NCBI GenBank assembly: GCA_019054805.1
Contig: JAHQIY010000002.1
Location: forward strand, 1,612,001 to 1,676,000
DNA: 64,000 bases
DNA from: Brachionus manjavacas
Taxonomy: Eukaryota > Rotifera > Eurotatoria > Ploima > Brachionidae
Reading direction: 5' to 3'
Within the stretch, counting starts at the first letter, position 1, and every line of letters starts with the position of its first letter. Of this stretch, positions 12,620 through 24,349 are shown one piece after another. The notes beneath the pieces are model-generated. The model ran no database searches. It worked only from the letters and a program-made list of their open reading frames with translations, and was not told the origin of the DNA. Made by a program: the position numbers and the translations under genes.

Positions 12620-12860
12620 AAGTACAGACGTAAGGAGAAACCTACCTTGGATGAAGTCCTCAGGCTCGGTAGAATCGACACGAGGGAATGTTGACCTAAC
12701 TAATAATAATCTACAGTGTGATGAAGGCAGAGCTGGGTAAGTGACTGTGCGTTAAACACAGAACACGCTAACACCCTAGCCAACTGGAGCATCGGGTCCG
12801 AGTTCCCCATCCCTCTTAACATCGAATCAAATTACCAACAGCCAACCAGTTCTCCACGAC
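12620..12860 (+). mobile_element. Possible tRNA-derived SINE or tRNA-like island
   Basis: This stretch is much richer in G+C than its surroundings. Near 12734 it reads CTGGGTAAGTGACTGTGCG, which resembles a tRNA A-box, and 60-odd bases further CATCGGGTCCGAGTTCCCC, which resembles a B-box (GGTTCGANNCC). An ATT-repeat tract follows at about 13040. This fits the head and tail of a tRNA-derived SINE inside the hAT-type element. The fold does not close as a proper tRNA cloverleaf by eye, so a functional tRNA is not proposed. Confidence 0.35.
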
Positions 12861-13369
12861 ACTGATTTTTCTCTTCAAATATTATTATCATCTTTTAATT
12901 AATAATACATTTTCATTTTGACTAATTATAAAATGACATAACGAATTTTACTGATTAAGTGTACATACCACAGTTACCATAGATGGGATCCTACTGTTTC
13001 CCATCTTCGCAAGTCTAGCTTGCTAGCTTGTTGTAACTTATATTATTATTATTATAATTTTTAATTTTTTTAAATATTCTGCTATTGAAAGTTGAACCAG
13101 TTCCTAAATCAAATCGGTTCGAGAAACCGTTTTCAAAAGTGAACCGGTTTTCCTTCAAAACCGGTTTCCCACCCCTAATTACTGAACGTGTGGTCACTTT
13201 TACATTTTTATTTTTAAGACGAACAGAAACCTCGATATTTTGATAAATAGATAGTAAGACAAATTGGTAAATGTTTGGTAAACTTGGCGATAAGTCAGTC
13301 GACTCAATGTACGAAATTTTATGAAATCAAATTTTAGGAACTGTAATAGAATTATTTAAGCATCATTCG

Positions 13370-13530
13370 ATTAAAACAGTAGCAGTTTGTACATGCGATC
13401 CTCATTTCAAAAACAAGGAGTAAGAAATTGAAACCAAGAAGATTCAACTTCTTCACCAACAGTGTGCTAAGCCTATGGAATAGGTTACCAGCAGAGATAG
13501 TTAAGTTTAAAAAGTAAATGAGTTTTAGAA
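13370..13530 (+). mobile_element. LINE 3' coding fragment (plus strand)
   Basis: A short plus-strand reading gives RRFNFFTNSVLSLWNRLPAE followed by IVKF, the C-terminal signature of many non-LTR retrotransposon polyproteins (FF.NRV...WN.LP.E.V). It is 5' truncated and too short to classify. It sits tail to tail with the larger LINE on the opposite strand. Confidence 0.55.
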
Positions 13531-13544
13531 TAAAAGTAGTAGTT

Positions 13545-16300
13545 GTAGTTATTTCAAACTGCTAATTAATCACGCAGAGCACGTCAACCGAAATTGACGC
13601 CCAGTGGCAGTTGTTCAGTACTTGTTCAATTTGAGCTTGAAGGAGTTTACCGAAGGGGCGTTTATAACTTCATTTGGTAACGTGTTCCGGCTGTTTGCTA
13701 CTCGATTGTTATAAATTTCATGTCTCTGGTTGCAGCATCTCACTATTTCTCTTCTGAAGTATCCTCTGTGGCCTCTTCTAGTGCAATCTAGATCTGGTTC
13801 TTCATGCTAGTTAATTCCATCTTTTCTGTTTTTTGTTTTTTGTATTTTTAGTAAATTTGTATTTTTAAATAAGGTCTTCTTTTATTCTCCTTTCGATTTT
13901 GTGTCAAAAGGCCAAGATAGTCGCATCTAACCTTGTATTTTAAGTCTTTGAATTTATGAGGTACTTGTAACACCGCACGCTATTAAATACTTTTGTGGCT
14001 CTGTGCCGTATTTTTCCAATGTATTTATGTCTTTTTTGGTATATTGGCACCAGGCAGGTAATGCAAATCTATTAGAGATCTGATATAGCAAGTGTACATT
14101 CTTTTCCAGAGCTCAGGATCTCTGTATGTGATGGTTTGTTTAAAGAGACCTAGTACAGATACAGATCATTGAGGGACACCTCTTTCTACGCCTTGTCATG
14201 ATGATGAATGATCCCTAGGATAACTCGTTACCTTCTTTTAGTCAGAAATGCTTTAATTCAGCCTAGCAGTCAACCTCTTATTCCGTAACTTGAGATTAGG
14301 GCTGGTAGACCGACTTGAAATTTAAATCCGGCTTTGAAACCGGTTTCAGATTTCAAGTCGGTTTCAAATAGAAGCCGGTTTGAAAACCGGTTAAATATTT
14401 ACAGCCGATTTAAAAGTGGGTTCAAGTCGATATTGAAAATAAAAATTAACAAAAAAATTATCTAATTGTAAAACGTTTCATTGAAAAAAAATTTTCATTA
14501 AATATTTTATTTAAAAAATCTACTTTTTTTCCACGAATTCAAGCAGATTAATCTTTTACATCATTAGATTCAAATAGGCTATTTGAATTCAATGATGTGC
14601 GGTCTTTTGTTATGGTTAAATCAGCCGCTGAAAAAGTTTGTCAGAAGCAACACTTGTAGGGCTTATACTTAAATAATCTTTTGCAGTCTTAAGATTTTGA
14701 AGTTTGAATGAAATCACCATTGTATTAGATAAAATCATTAGATTTTTCAACGCGAGGCTTTTTTAAATAATCTGAAAATATAAAGTTTTCAAATTTTTAA
14801 ATTTTTATTTTTATTTAAGTTTTTTAAATCGAAAATATATTATAGTATTTTTAAAATAAAATTTTTGCCTTTTTGGTATTCTTTTTTTATTGTCTCGATT
14901 TCTCCTTTTGAAATCAAAAGAGAAATTTAGACTTTGTTTATTTTGTGGAAATAACATTTCAATATAATAAAGAGGGATTAAGAAAATTTCAAGTCGGTTT
15001 AACCGGTCTTAAAACTGGCTTGAATCCAGAACCGATTTAAAAAACCGGTTTGAGAACAGAGTCGGATTTAAAATTCGGCTCTAATCTAGAGTCGGTTTTG
15101 TATAAAACCGGTTTAAAGCCGGTTTTCTGGAGTCGTTCTACCAGCCCTACTTGAGATTTTGTGAATTATACGATTATGTGGTACTTTGTCACATGCTTTT
15201 GCAAAATCTAAGAAGACTTTATCAATAGAGTGACCTTTTGAGAGTTTTTTTTTGGAAAATCCATTGTTTCAAGTAAATTAGCTTCGCAAGTTTTTATGCT
15301 GACGAAGCCGTGCAGCTTTTCTGGAATCGGATTGTGTTTATTGAGGTAGAGCATTGTTTCAGTGTTATCAATTTTTTTATAATTTTACAAGGAACTGAAG
15401 TTAAAGAAATCGGTCTGTAGTTCAATGGGTCAGTCTTGGCGCCTTTTTTTGAAATATTGGGATCAAGTAGGAGTCCAGCTAAATTGTAGAAATGGTGCTT
15501 GTGTCAAATGAGCCCTGAAATATCAGCCTAAGAGGCAGAGCAAAGTATTTGCACAAACCTTTAAGACGTGTGGATGCTTTTTTCAAACATTCTAACACAA
15601 TCAAGTGCTTCATTCCGATTTCTCTTTTGACTCTGTTATACTCGGTTTGAATTTTCAGATTTTTGCCTCCTGAGGCTTGTGATTTGTGCCATAAGTTTCC
15701 TTGTTCTTTAGTTAAGTCTAAAAGTTGATTTGTCATCCAAGATGCCCGTTTTTTTACTTTTGTTATTTTGAATGGGGATAAATGAGTTGCAGGCCTCTTT
15801 GTATATATCGAAAAATATTTTGTAACATTCATCGACGTTTTTATATCTAAATAGATAGGTCCAGTTAATTTTAGCATTAAACATTTGCATTTCTGTGTAG
15901 TTTCCATACTTGTATTTGAATTAACGACTGGAGATCGTATCTTGAATACTATTTCCGAGCTCAGAGTCTCATGTTAATGTAAAGTGTCCTTGATTACTGT
16001 TGCCTAGCGGGGCTGAGCCATATAGTTTGCTTATTCCCTAAGGTGAGTCATTTATCAAGTAGTTTAGCGTATTTATTATTGAACCATCTGTTTTACGAAA
16101 AGTCGGAATATTTACGAGCTGGCTAAGTGAGATGTCGTTTAGTGAATCGATAAATCTATTTCCTAGGCTGTCATCAGGACCAAGAACTCATATATTGTTA
16201 TCATCACGGGCGATAACAAGACCGCTGCATTTTTTTGAGTCAAGGGCATTTTTTGAAGCAACGATTGAATTAACAATTTCGTTGGCGAGTTGTTAAAGAA
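13545..16300 (-). mobile_element. Decayed LINE with endonuclease and reverse transcriptase, split by a hAT-type element
   Basis: Read on the minus strand from 16300 down: an apurinic-type endonuclease remnant (PLGNSNQ, compare LG.SDH), then a linker (KTGILDDKSTFRLN; LLDLTKEQGNLWHK), then reverse transcriptase blocks DPLNYRPISLTSVPCKIIKK and VFLDFAKACDKVPHNRI (motif A with its catalytic Asp). After the inserted element it resumes with YGIRG and RGVPQ, and ends with RVANSRNTLPNEVINAPSVN and SFKLKLNKY before a 3' tail rich in ACT triplets (about 13545-13570). Several stops and frame changes, a missing 5' end and the 853-bp insertion show it is long dead. The domain order is that of CR1/L2/Jockey-type LINEs. 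Clade is not resolved. Confidence 0.75.
14289..15157. mobile_element. hAT-type non-autonomous element, 853 bp, inserted in the LINE
   Basis: The element spans 14297-15149. Its ends read TAGGGCTGGTAGACCGAC and, as reverse complement on the right, TAGGGCTGGTAGAACGAC. It is flanked by CTTGAGAT at 14289-14296 and 15150-15157, a perfect 8-bp target duplication. About 100 bases inside each end are packed with AACCGGTTT/GCCGGTTT motifs in both orientations, which look like subterminal transposase-binding repeats. The core is A+T-rich and codes for nothing. Removing it with one duplication copy joins the LINE reading KIS to SYGIRG, so the LINE was there first. Confidence 0.82.
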
Positions 16301-17359
16301 AATAGTTAAATTAAAAAAGAGGCCTTCAATGGAAATCTAAAGGGTGACGTAAGGAAGAAAGACCTGCAGTTACATGAAGGTTAAAAATCACGTAAGAGCA
16401 CATCGAAATGAGAATGAAGCAAAGGTAAAGGCAAAATATCGACTTGAGTGGAAATCAAATTTGATGACCCCAAGCTCCACAAGGAAAAAATAGGGAACAA
16501 AAAAAAATGAAACTCAGAATTGGAAAACTATTATTTTATTTACAATTTAGAATTTACTTAACGATTTTTAATAATTTTCTACATAATCATATTGATGACA
16601 ATAGAAAGAAATAATTAAAAATAAAAAAAATTAAAATTTATATGTTAACTTCTGGTTCCGTCAACATTGAAGTTGGTTTGGTAAAGTCGGTACGGTACGC
16701 TTGGTACGGTACTACGCCGCTTATGTTACGTTTTTCGGTCGCGATCATTTGAGCCGTGTTGTTTTTAAAATCGGCTTTAAAGGAATCTCTTTACCATGTC
16801 CAAATTCATTAGAGACAAACATTAAAAAATATAAAAAAAAAACCGAAATTTGCACTTCAGAATATGGTTTTAAATATCAATATGAAAATTAATTGTTGCA
16901 GAGCTATTGCAAAGGATGAATTTACTTTTTACCAATATTTTTTTAGCTTAAAATTTGTTTTTTTTAATAGCAGCTTAACAAAAAATCTTATTATTATTCT
17001 GAAAATTTTCTTTGTCGATTGCTCCTAACTTAGCTGTTTTGAAAATTAATCTAGAGTTAAGAAGATAAAGATCAAAGTAACGGCGACGCATATTTTCCTG
17101 ATATTGGCACAAGATTCTTCACTTTATCTTCATTACTAATAAAATTTAATAAATAATCTATTACATTAAAATGAACAATCAGCAAAAAATTTAAAGTATG
17201 CTTTTAATTGAAAAAATTAAAGTTTATCTCTTTTTTTTAAATCAGAAAGCTTGTTAATAAAATTTTTTTATTTTATAAACTAAACAAAAAAAAACATAAA
17301 AAAAACTTACGCACGTGTTTTTTTAAAATTATTTCATAATATCAATTAATTCTGTTATA
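16301..17359. other. Intergenic stretch with an unassigned G+C-richer patch
   Basis: 16320-16500 reads like decayed coding sequence (Lys/Glu-rich, plus strand), and 16660-16760 holds a GGTACGGTAC-type repeat, but neither was recognised. From 16900 to the SLC35F start the sequence is plain A+T-rich DNA. Confidence 0.4.
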
Positions 17360-18859
17360 ATGGTAAATAACTTTACTAAAAATTCTAAAAAAGGTAAAAG
17401 TCAAACGGTTTATATTTCATTTGAATTTAAAATGTTTGTTTTTAAATCTAGATAAAAATGATTCAGAAACCGAAAAGAAAACAAAATTAATGAAAGATAA
17501 AATATTTTTCCAAGGATTATTTGGAATGTTTTCAAAGTTAGTTTTTTATAAATATTAGAATTAAAATTAACTCTTAATAACTAATTTTAAGACCCTATTT
17601 AAAAGCGGCTTGTCTAGCTCAAGTACTCAGTCTTGTTATAAGCGGAACTGGCGTAGTTAATACAGAACTTTCTGAAACTTATAAAATCAACATTCCAACA
17701 GGTTTATTTTTATTTGAAATATCTATAATTTTTAACTATATGATTTTAAGCTCAGTCAATTTTAAATTACTTAATACTTTCCGTAATATTTGTGCCGAGT
17801 TTTTTTATTAAGGAAAAATCAGCCGCAAAAAGAATCATTTTAAAAAGTTATTGGAAATACTTTTTAATAGCATTTATAGATGTTGAAGCAAATTATCTTA
17901 TCATTAAGGCTTATTCATTGACTAATGTAACAACAATTCAAGTCATAGATGCATTCATTTTACCAATTACATTGATACTTTCATATTTTATTTTGAAACA
18001 ATCGTTTCAAAAAAATCATATACTTGGAGTTTTAGGATGTCTTTCGGGTTGTGGGTTGATAATTGCCGCAGATTTGATGACAAAAACCGACGAGGAAGGT
18101 AGTTTTTATTAGAAAAATCTCAACAAAATTTTAAATTTTTAAATTTAGGAATTCATAGAATTACAGGAGATGTCTTATGTTTGATAAGTTCTGTTTTATA
18201 TGCGATGAGTAATGTTGGTGCCGAAATATTGATAAAAGAAAGCTCTAAAAGAGAGTATTTAGCTATGATTGGAACTTTTGGAACCGTAATTAGTGCCTTC
18301 CAAATGTATCATAAAATTATTTCAAGAAATTATTTTTAAATAATAATCTTAAGGTTAATTTTTGAGAGAGAACAAATAAGAGATTTAATTAAGTTTAATG
18401 ACATTCCAGTTTGTAGGTTTTAATGAACAACACTTTTGAAGTATTTAAGTATTTTCAATAAAGGGTCATTGTTTGCATTTGAGAGTTTTCTAATGTTTTT
18501 GGTGTATACAATTTTGCCACTGGTTGTTGAGCGATCAAGTGCTGCATTCTTAAATTTAAATTTATTAAGTTCAGATTTTTATACCGCAATATACGGATTT
18601 GTTTTTAAAAATTTTAAAGTGATTTGATAAAAAAATTGTTTTAGTTATACTTTATACTCTAAAATTTTTGAAGATAAATGCGATGTACTTTTTCGGTTTC
18701 GGATGTATCCTATTTGGTACAATACTCTATTGTTTATCAGAGCCAAAAAATAGGAAACTAAATCCTCAGCTAATTGACGAATCTGAGATCAACAAACCAA
18801 CAGATCAATTGAATGAAGTTGATAAGCTTTCCACGGATTATGAATTATATAAAGTTTGA
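17360..18859 (+). CDS. SLC35F: Solute carrier family 35 member F1/F2-like transporter, 383 aa, eight exons
   Basis: Multi-pass membrane protein of the drug/metabolite transporter superfamily; the family includes the queuosine/queuine transporter SLC35F2. Exons: 17360-17393, 17452-17536, 17592-17701, 17751-18098, 18149-18305, 18354-18416, 18450-18618, 18674-18859. All phases close to 384 codons; human F1 and F2 are about 408 and 374 aa. Family blocks in order: AQVLSLVISGTGVVNTELSE, INIPTAQS, KYFLIAFIDVEANYLIIKAY (compare the conserved D-V-E-A-N-Y-x-V-V-K-A-Y), then GDVLCLISSVLYAMSNVGAE, a block matching LPLVVERSSAAFLNLNLLSS, and GCILFGTILYCLSEP. About ten membrane segments are expected. Introns are 33-58 nt. 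Whether it is closer to F1 or F2 could not be settled, and the last acceptor (before 18674) is the least certain junction. Confidence 0.88.
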
Positions 18860-20596
18860 TTGATAATTTTTTTTATCAATGGACAATACTTTTGGTAGAT
18901 TTGAATTAATAAATTTCTTTAATTTTAATTACAGCTTGAATATTTATTCATCATTAAAACTTTTTGTATTAGTTAATTTTTTAAATCTAAAAGATTTAGA
19001 ATATTTTGAAAAAAATTAGAATCCGAAAATTGAATACCTTAAAGACTCTTAAATTATTGAAGAACACTGAAGATACTTAATATTTGGCCTCTGAAAATGA
19101 AAAAGATATTTTTCTTGAAAATGAAGAAGAATTTAAAAAAGAAAAAGTTGATATTGGTGATATCTCTATAGGCCCAAATTAGAAGCTATAAGACAAAAAA
19201 GCCGCTTGAAGCAGTTGCTTCTAAAGCTACTTCAATATACAAAATTTTTTTCTTCTATTGTTTCTAATGAATCTCCTTTTTTATTATTGTTATTTTAAAA
19301 TTCAGCCTAGTAGTCAAATATCCAAAAAAAGGAAAATAATTAAAAATTAGATTTTAATTGATTACAAAAACTAATAGAAGTAGAAAAATACCACTCTTAT
19401 TGAATGTGAATCATTAAGAATATTATAAAAAATGAAAAAAGTTTTTTTGTGACAATTTATTTTAAATGAGTAAGACAATATATTCAATTGATCAACCAAA
19501 CCATTATAAAAATATTTTAGTATTTAATTTTTTTCAAATTGCTTCAATTTCAATAGAATGTTAATTTGGACGCATTCTTTTTGCTTTTCCTCTAGTTGTT
19601 TATATTGGTTTTGCAAACGAAGAATATATTTCTGAATCACAAGAGTAATCATTATTGAAAGCATTTCCTGATATCGTTATTAAATTAAATTAATCAAATT
19701 AAAACAATTAAAGTCTTAAAAAACAACTCTAAAATACAATTTTGAACATAATTTTTTTATTTTATGAATTGAGAACAAGATTTTTGTGTTTTTAACTTTA
19801 TTTTAAACTTTTTTAGAATTTTGTGTAAAGAAAATTTTTTTTTAGATCAGATTTCATATGTAAATTTTTTGATAGCATGGACATTCATATAAAATTTAGT
19901 TCATTAGGTTTTATTTGGTCATAGTCTCAAGAATATGGTTTTTTATTTACAATTTAAATTGTCATCTATTTTGCTTATTTTTTTATAGTGGTGTTTAAAA
20001 ATGATATTTAATTTTTTTTTGTTCAAATTCATAATAATAAAATTGATATATAAAAATTATCTCTTTAAAATTAACATACTTTTGTAAAAGTCGAAAATTT
20101 TCGGAACATTATTTTAATTTTCATAATCATAAAAGAGATAATTTTTAAAATATCCAGTAGGATTTTTTCATAAATAAAATAAAAAAAAGCATAATTTAAG
20201 ACAATTTTGTTCTGGTCCCCTTATCCATGTGATTCGAGCCATTATTTGAATAATAATATAAATTTTTAATTTATTTTAAACAACACTTTGTTCAAACGAC
20301 ATAATCTTAGTTTATTCGAACAATTTGGGATTTTTCTTTTCAAATCCTTTAAATTTAAATTATTTTAACGCGACTAGATTAGAATTTCGATTTTCTAAAA
20401 AATATTCATAATATAAATAAATTTTAAAAATAATTATAAATTTTTTGTTCAATTTAAATTAGCTTGTTCGACGTGGAGCTCTCCTTCTTTCTAAACGCAA
20501 CAAGCTCGGTATAGTGTTTTAAAATCTATGCTTGTTGAAGGAATGTTTTTTAGTGAATAAATAATTTTAGTTAATACGCGTTTTTTATAAGAAAAG
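18860..20596. other. AT-rich intergenic region with one coding-like scrap
   Basis: Around 19080-19170 a plus-strand reading rich in Glu and Lys (ENEKDIFLENEEEFKKEK) is closed by a stop after about 35 residues. It may be a gene fragment or chance. Near 20460-20512 the sequences AGCTTGTT and AACAAGCT could pair as a small hairpin in the mannosidase 5' region. Nothing else was recognised. Confidence 0.35.
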
Positions 20597-23500
20597 ATGA
20601 GCAATAAAGATATTTTGCTACCATTGTATTTTATTCCCAAAAAATCAAAATTTGCCATTAACGAAAAAAAATTTTTAATATTTCTATTAACCGGCACTCT
20701 GATCACATCCGTAATAATATTCATAAATTTACCGTCCACAAACAGTCTGTCCAAACAGGACTTGAGTCATTTATTTTTGCCCAAGTTTAATAACACCTTT
20801 AAAATAAATCGAAATCGGCCGAAGGAAGAGGAGAAAATAAAAGAAGTAGACTCAGGGAATGATGTGCCTAAGTATATTGTCGAGCCGGATTCTAATAAAG
20901 AAAATGAGCACAAAAATCGCCAAAGAAGAGACAAGATAAAAAATGTTAGTCTATTTTTCTTTAAAATTTTTGCATTTTTTATTTGAATATTTTAAAGATG
21001 ACTTTACATGCTTGGAATAGTTACAAAAAGTATGCTTGGGGAAAAAATGAATTAAAACCGCTAAGTAGAACTTTTCACCAGACGGGTATTTTCGGTTCAG
21101 GATCAGACCTCGGCGCAACTATTGTTGACTCGCTTGATACCCTTTACATAATGGGTCTGCATGATGAAGTCAAATTAGCAACCGAATGGATCAAGCAAAA
21201 CTTTAATATCAACATAGTAATCAAATTTTTTATTTTTTTAGAAATTCTATTTTTGAAAATCACAATTTAATTTGATTTTTCATAAAATTAGAAAAGAGGA
21301 TTCATTTTAACCCGTTATTTAAGCGATTAAATTGTCATATGAATAATTAAAATAAAAATTTATTGAATCAATAGTCCTCAAATATGCAACAAACTCGAAT
21401 TTTTAAACCAGGGCTCCGCATCGGATCCCGATCAATTTTAAAATGACAATAAATTTTTTTTTTAAAGATGATTCAATTATTGGTATGACAGCATTTTTTA
21501 GGCTAAGTGAAATCTAGAATTTCTGACCTGATTAAAATTTTAAAAATTTAAGTTTTTATCAATATCAATATAAATCTGGTAATTCCAAAAATAAAATATG
21601 AACGTATTTTGCTAGATTATCTTTTTACTTATCCGACCTTTATTTATTTATTTAAAAAAATAATTTAGGCGAAGCCTTGGCCGGTTGGAATGGAGACTAA
21701 GTCCTTCATTTCAGCCACATGATAAATTTTTGATACCACATAATGTAAAAAAAAAATACAATTTTTTTTGAAAAAAGTTAAATTAGTTTTAGTTTTGTTT
21801 TTAAATTTTCCTATATATTTTAAATGAACAAACTTATAATTTTCATAAATTTTCATAAAAAAAATTTAAAAATTATCCAACCTTAAAGTTTATAAAAAAG
21901 AAAAAAATTGAAAAAATTTTGCTGAAAATATAGTCTCATATAAATTTAAATTATTTAAATTAACGTAATTATCCGAATTTAGTGACATGCCATTAAATTT
22001 TTTAGTGACATGTCACTATAGAATCATTTACATGTTATAACAGAGTGTCACTAAAATAGAGTACTCTATTTTAAAGACATGTCACTCAATTTGGATGATT
22101 ACGTTATTATAATCCTAGAAGAAATACTTTCACTGAAATTTATAAAAATAAAGTTTAGGAAAGTTAAAGCTTAGGTGCTATCTGAGTCATTTTTGGCATT
22201 AGAATCGAAATCAAAGCTGGTTGAAATCACTAAAACTCAAATCTATTATAGAAATATAAAATCAAAATTTCTGACTTTTTTCGTAGTGTTTAGTTGATGT
22301 AACTGGTAGCAGTAATAATGAAACCTTTAAATGAAGTTTTAATATTTTTAAATATTTTCCTGGTAAATTTAAAACAATGCGGTCGAACACTGAAAATTTT
22401 TTTTGCCTAAAAAATTAATGACTTGATCATACAAATGAATGTAGTTCTAATAGAATAAAAAAATTAAATATTTTTTGTTAAATGTAATCATTACGTAAAA
22501 ATGGGGTAAAAATGGCGTCTAAAGTGACTTCTGAGACTTTACAAATTGTTTCTCAAGTCATATACGAAATTCATTTATCCTTTTTTTATTAAGACATTGA
22601 TATTTTATCTTTTGCTTGAATTTTTATTTTTACTCTAATTTTACTTCTCTTTAAAGGAAGCAAATTAAGGATTAAATAGATAATTTATTAAAGTAATTTT
22701 TAAATTTACACCTCTTTGTTTAAATAGAGTTGTAATTTTAACTTTTTGCTTATTTCAGTTATTCTGGCAACAACAATTAGCCCTTTATGAGCTGAAAACT
22801 TTATGTTAACTTATTTTGTTTTCGAACTCAACAAAAAAATAAAAAAATTATTTAAAATTAAAAATGAATTATTTAATGTCTGTTTATTTAAGTAGGCTTT
22901 TGAAAAAAAAATAAAAAAATTTAAATTGTTCTGGTCGCTTATAATAATCTTTTTCTTTATTGTGAATTTTTTTTTCAACTTTATCAAAAAGACATTTTTT
23001 AATTAATTTTTTGCAATCAAGAATTCACAAATTTCAGCATTCGAAGTAAATATTAGATTTATTGGCGGTTTTTTGGCAATCTACGCTCTTACAAATGAAA
23101 AGGTATTGCAATTTATTTTAATAAAAAGTATAAAACTGTTTTATTGAAATGAATTTAAGTTTTATTTGGATAAAGCAGTCGAGATAGCCGACGCTTTGAT
23201 GCCTATTTTTAACACACCAACCGGAATACCTTATGCCCTTGTAAACCCCATAAGGTTTTTATCATATTTAAAATTGAATTGATTTATTTAAATTTTCTTA
23301 TCTTCTAGTAAAGCGGTTCATAATTACAATTGGGCTGCAGGTAGTTGTTCAATTTTGTCCGAAGTTGGAACGTTTAGTTTAGAGTTTCAGTATTTGAGTG
23401 ATCTAACAGGAAACAAAATTTATCAAGAAAAAGTAAATTTTTAAATTTTATTTAAAAACTTTGTTTTAACTTATTTTCAAATAGATAGACAAAATCTATG

Positions 23501-24349
23501 ATCACTTAAAAAAAAATAAAAATGCGAATGGACTTTATTATAACTATATAAACCCGAATAATGGCCGCTATTGTGGAAGTAAGACATAATTTGTTTTTAA
23601 ATATTGTATTTATTTTTTTTTTGTGTTCAGGTCAAGCTTCAATCGGTGGCTTAGCAGATAGTTTTTATGAATATTTGCTCAAATTGTGGTTGTATAAAAA
23701 CAAATCAGACAAAGAATTACTAGAAATGTATTTGGATTCTATAGATGCGTTGAAATCGCATGTTTATCTTAAATCCAAAAGCGACTTAGGCTATTTTGGA
23801 GAATATTCGGGAAATTTTGTCAATAAAAAAATGGGACATTTGGCTTGTTTTGCCGGTGGTCTATTTGGTTTAACAGCGATTAAGGTAGATGAACTGAACG
23901 AAGAAAAACGCAATATGTATAAGGAAATGGCTGTTGATATCACAAATTCATGCCATGAATCGTACATACGAACAACGACTCATTTGGGTCCAGAATCTTT
24001 TGGGTTCGAGCCGAACAAAGAAGCTATGGCTCTGGACCGATACTATATTCTTCGACCTGAAGTTATTGAGTCCTATTTCTATCTTTGGCGAATTACTAAA
24101 GATGAAAAATACAGAGATTGGGCCTGGGATGCAGTGGAAGCGCTGGAGAAGTACTGCAAAACAGAAAATGGCTATTCAGGCATAAAAGATGTAAATAGTC
24201 CTGATCCACAAAAAGATGATGTCCAGCAGAGTTTTTTCATTGCTGAAACTTTAAAATACTTGTATTTAATTTTTTCGGATGATGATCTTATTTCGTTTGA
24301 TAAATTTGTTTTTAATACCGAAGCTCATCCGTTTCGAATAAAAGCTTAG
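20597..24349 (+). CDS. MAN1A: Golgi-type mannosyl-oligosaccharide alpha-1,2-mannosidase (GH47), 559 aa, seven exons
   Basis: Class I alpha-mannosidase that trims Man9-8 N-glycans to Man5 in the Golgi lumen. Exons: 20597-20944, 20998-21216, 23022-23102, 23160-23254, 23309-23432, 23485-23578, 23631-24349; phases close to 560 codons. Type II membrane layout: a short cytosolic N-terminus, an anchor near residues 27-48 (FLIFLLTGTLITSVIIFINL), a stem, then the catalytic domain from MTLHAWNSYKKYAWG. Key blocks: GATIVDSLDTLYIMG, SQISAFEVNIRFIGG (acid residue Glu), SIGGLADSFYEYLLK (Asp), LGPESFGFEP, YILRPEVIESYFYLWR (nucleophile-side Glu) and FNTEAHPFRIK with the calcium-binding Thr. Catalytic residues therefore appear intact. 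The second intron is 1.8 kb, far longer than its neighbours, and carries a MITE. Identification as GH47 is secure; the Golgi (MAN1A) subtype rests on the N-terminal anchor and overall similarity. Confidence 0.93.
21961..22106. mobile_element. 146-bp MITE in the mannosidase intron
   Basis: The left end TAACGTAATTATCCGAATTT is mirrored by the right end, whose reverse complement reads TAACGTAATCATCCAAATTG. Pairing continues through AGTGACATG. The middle contains the palindromic AAATAGAGTACTCTATTT. A related copy lies at 27372. Superfamily and target duplication could not be determined. Confidence 0.6.

Larger units (their letters stand above)
12043..13185. mobile_element. hAT-type DNA transposon, 1127 bp, with perfect 8-bp target duplication
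   Basis: The element runs 12051-13177 and is flanked by ATTACTGA at 12043-12050 and again at 13178-13185, the 8-bp target duplication typical of hAT elements. The ends read TAGGTTTGGGAAACCGGTT and, as reverse complement on the right, TAGGGGTGGGAAACCGGTT. More copies of AACCGGTT-like motifs follow just inside both ends. No transposase can be read, so it is non-autonomous. It contains a palindrome of about 390 bp and a less A+T-rich SINE-like island, each listed separately, which suggests a composite built by nested insertions. The intact target duplication argues for a fairly recent insertion. Confidence 0.8.

Noticed and set aside
12017-13197. Small open frames (63 aa + and 60 aa -) as genes
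   Set aside because: Both are formed by the terminal and subterminal repeats of the hAT-type element.
21217-23040. A missing micro-exon in the alpha-mannosidase
   Set aside because: Using the AG at 23020-23021 instead of 23036-23037 gives NSQISAFEVNIR in phase, so nothing is missing.
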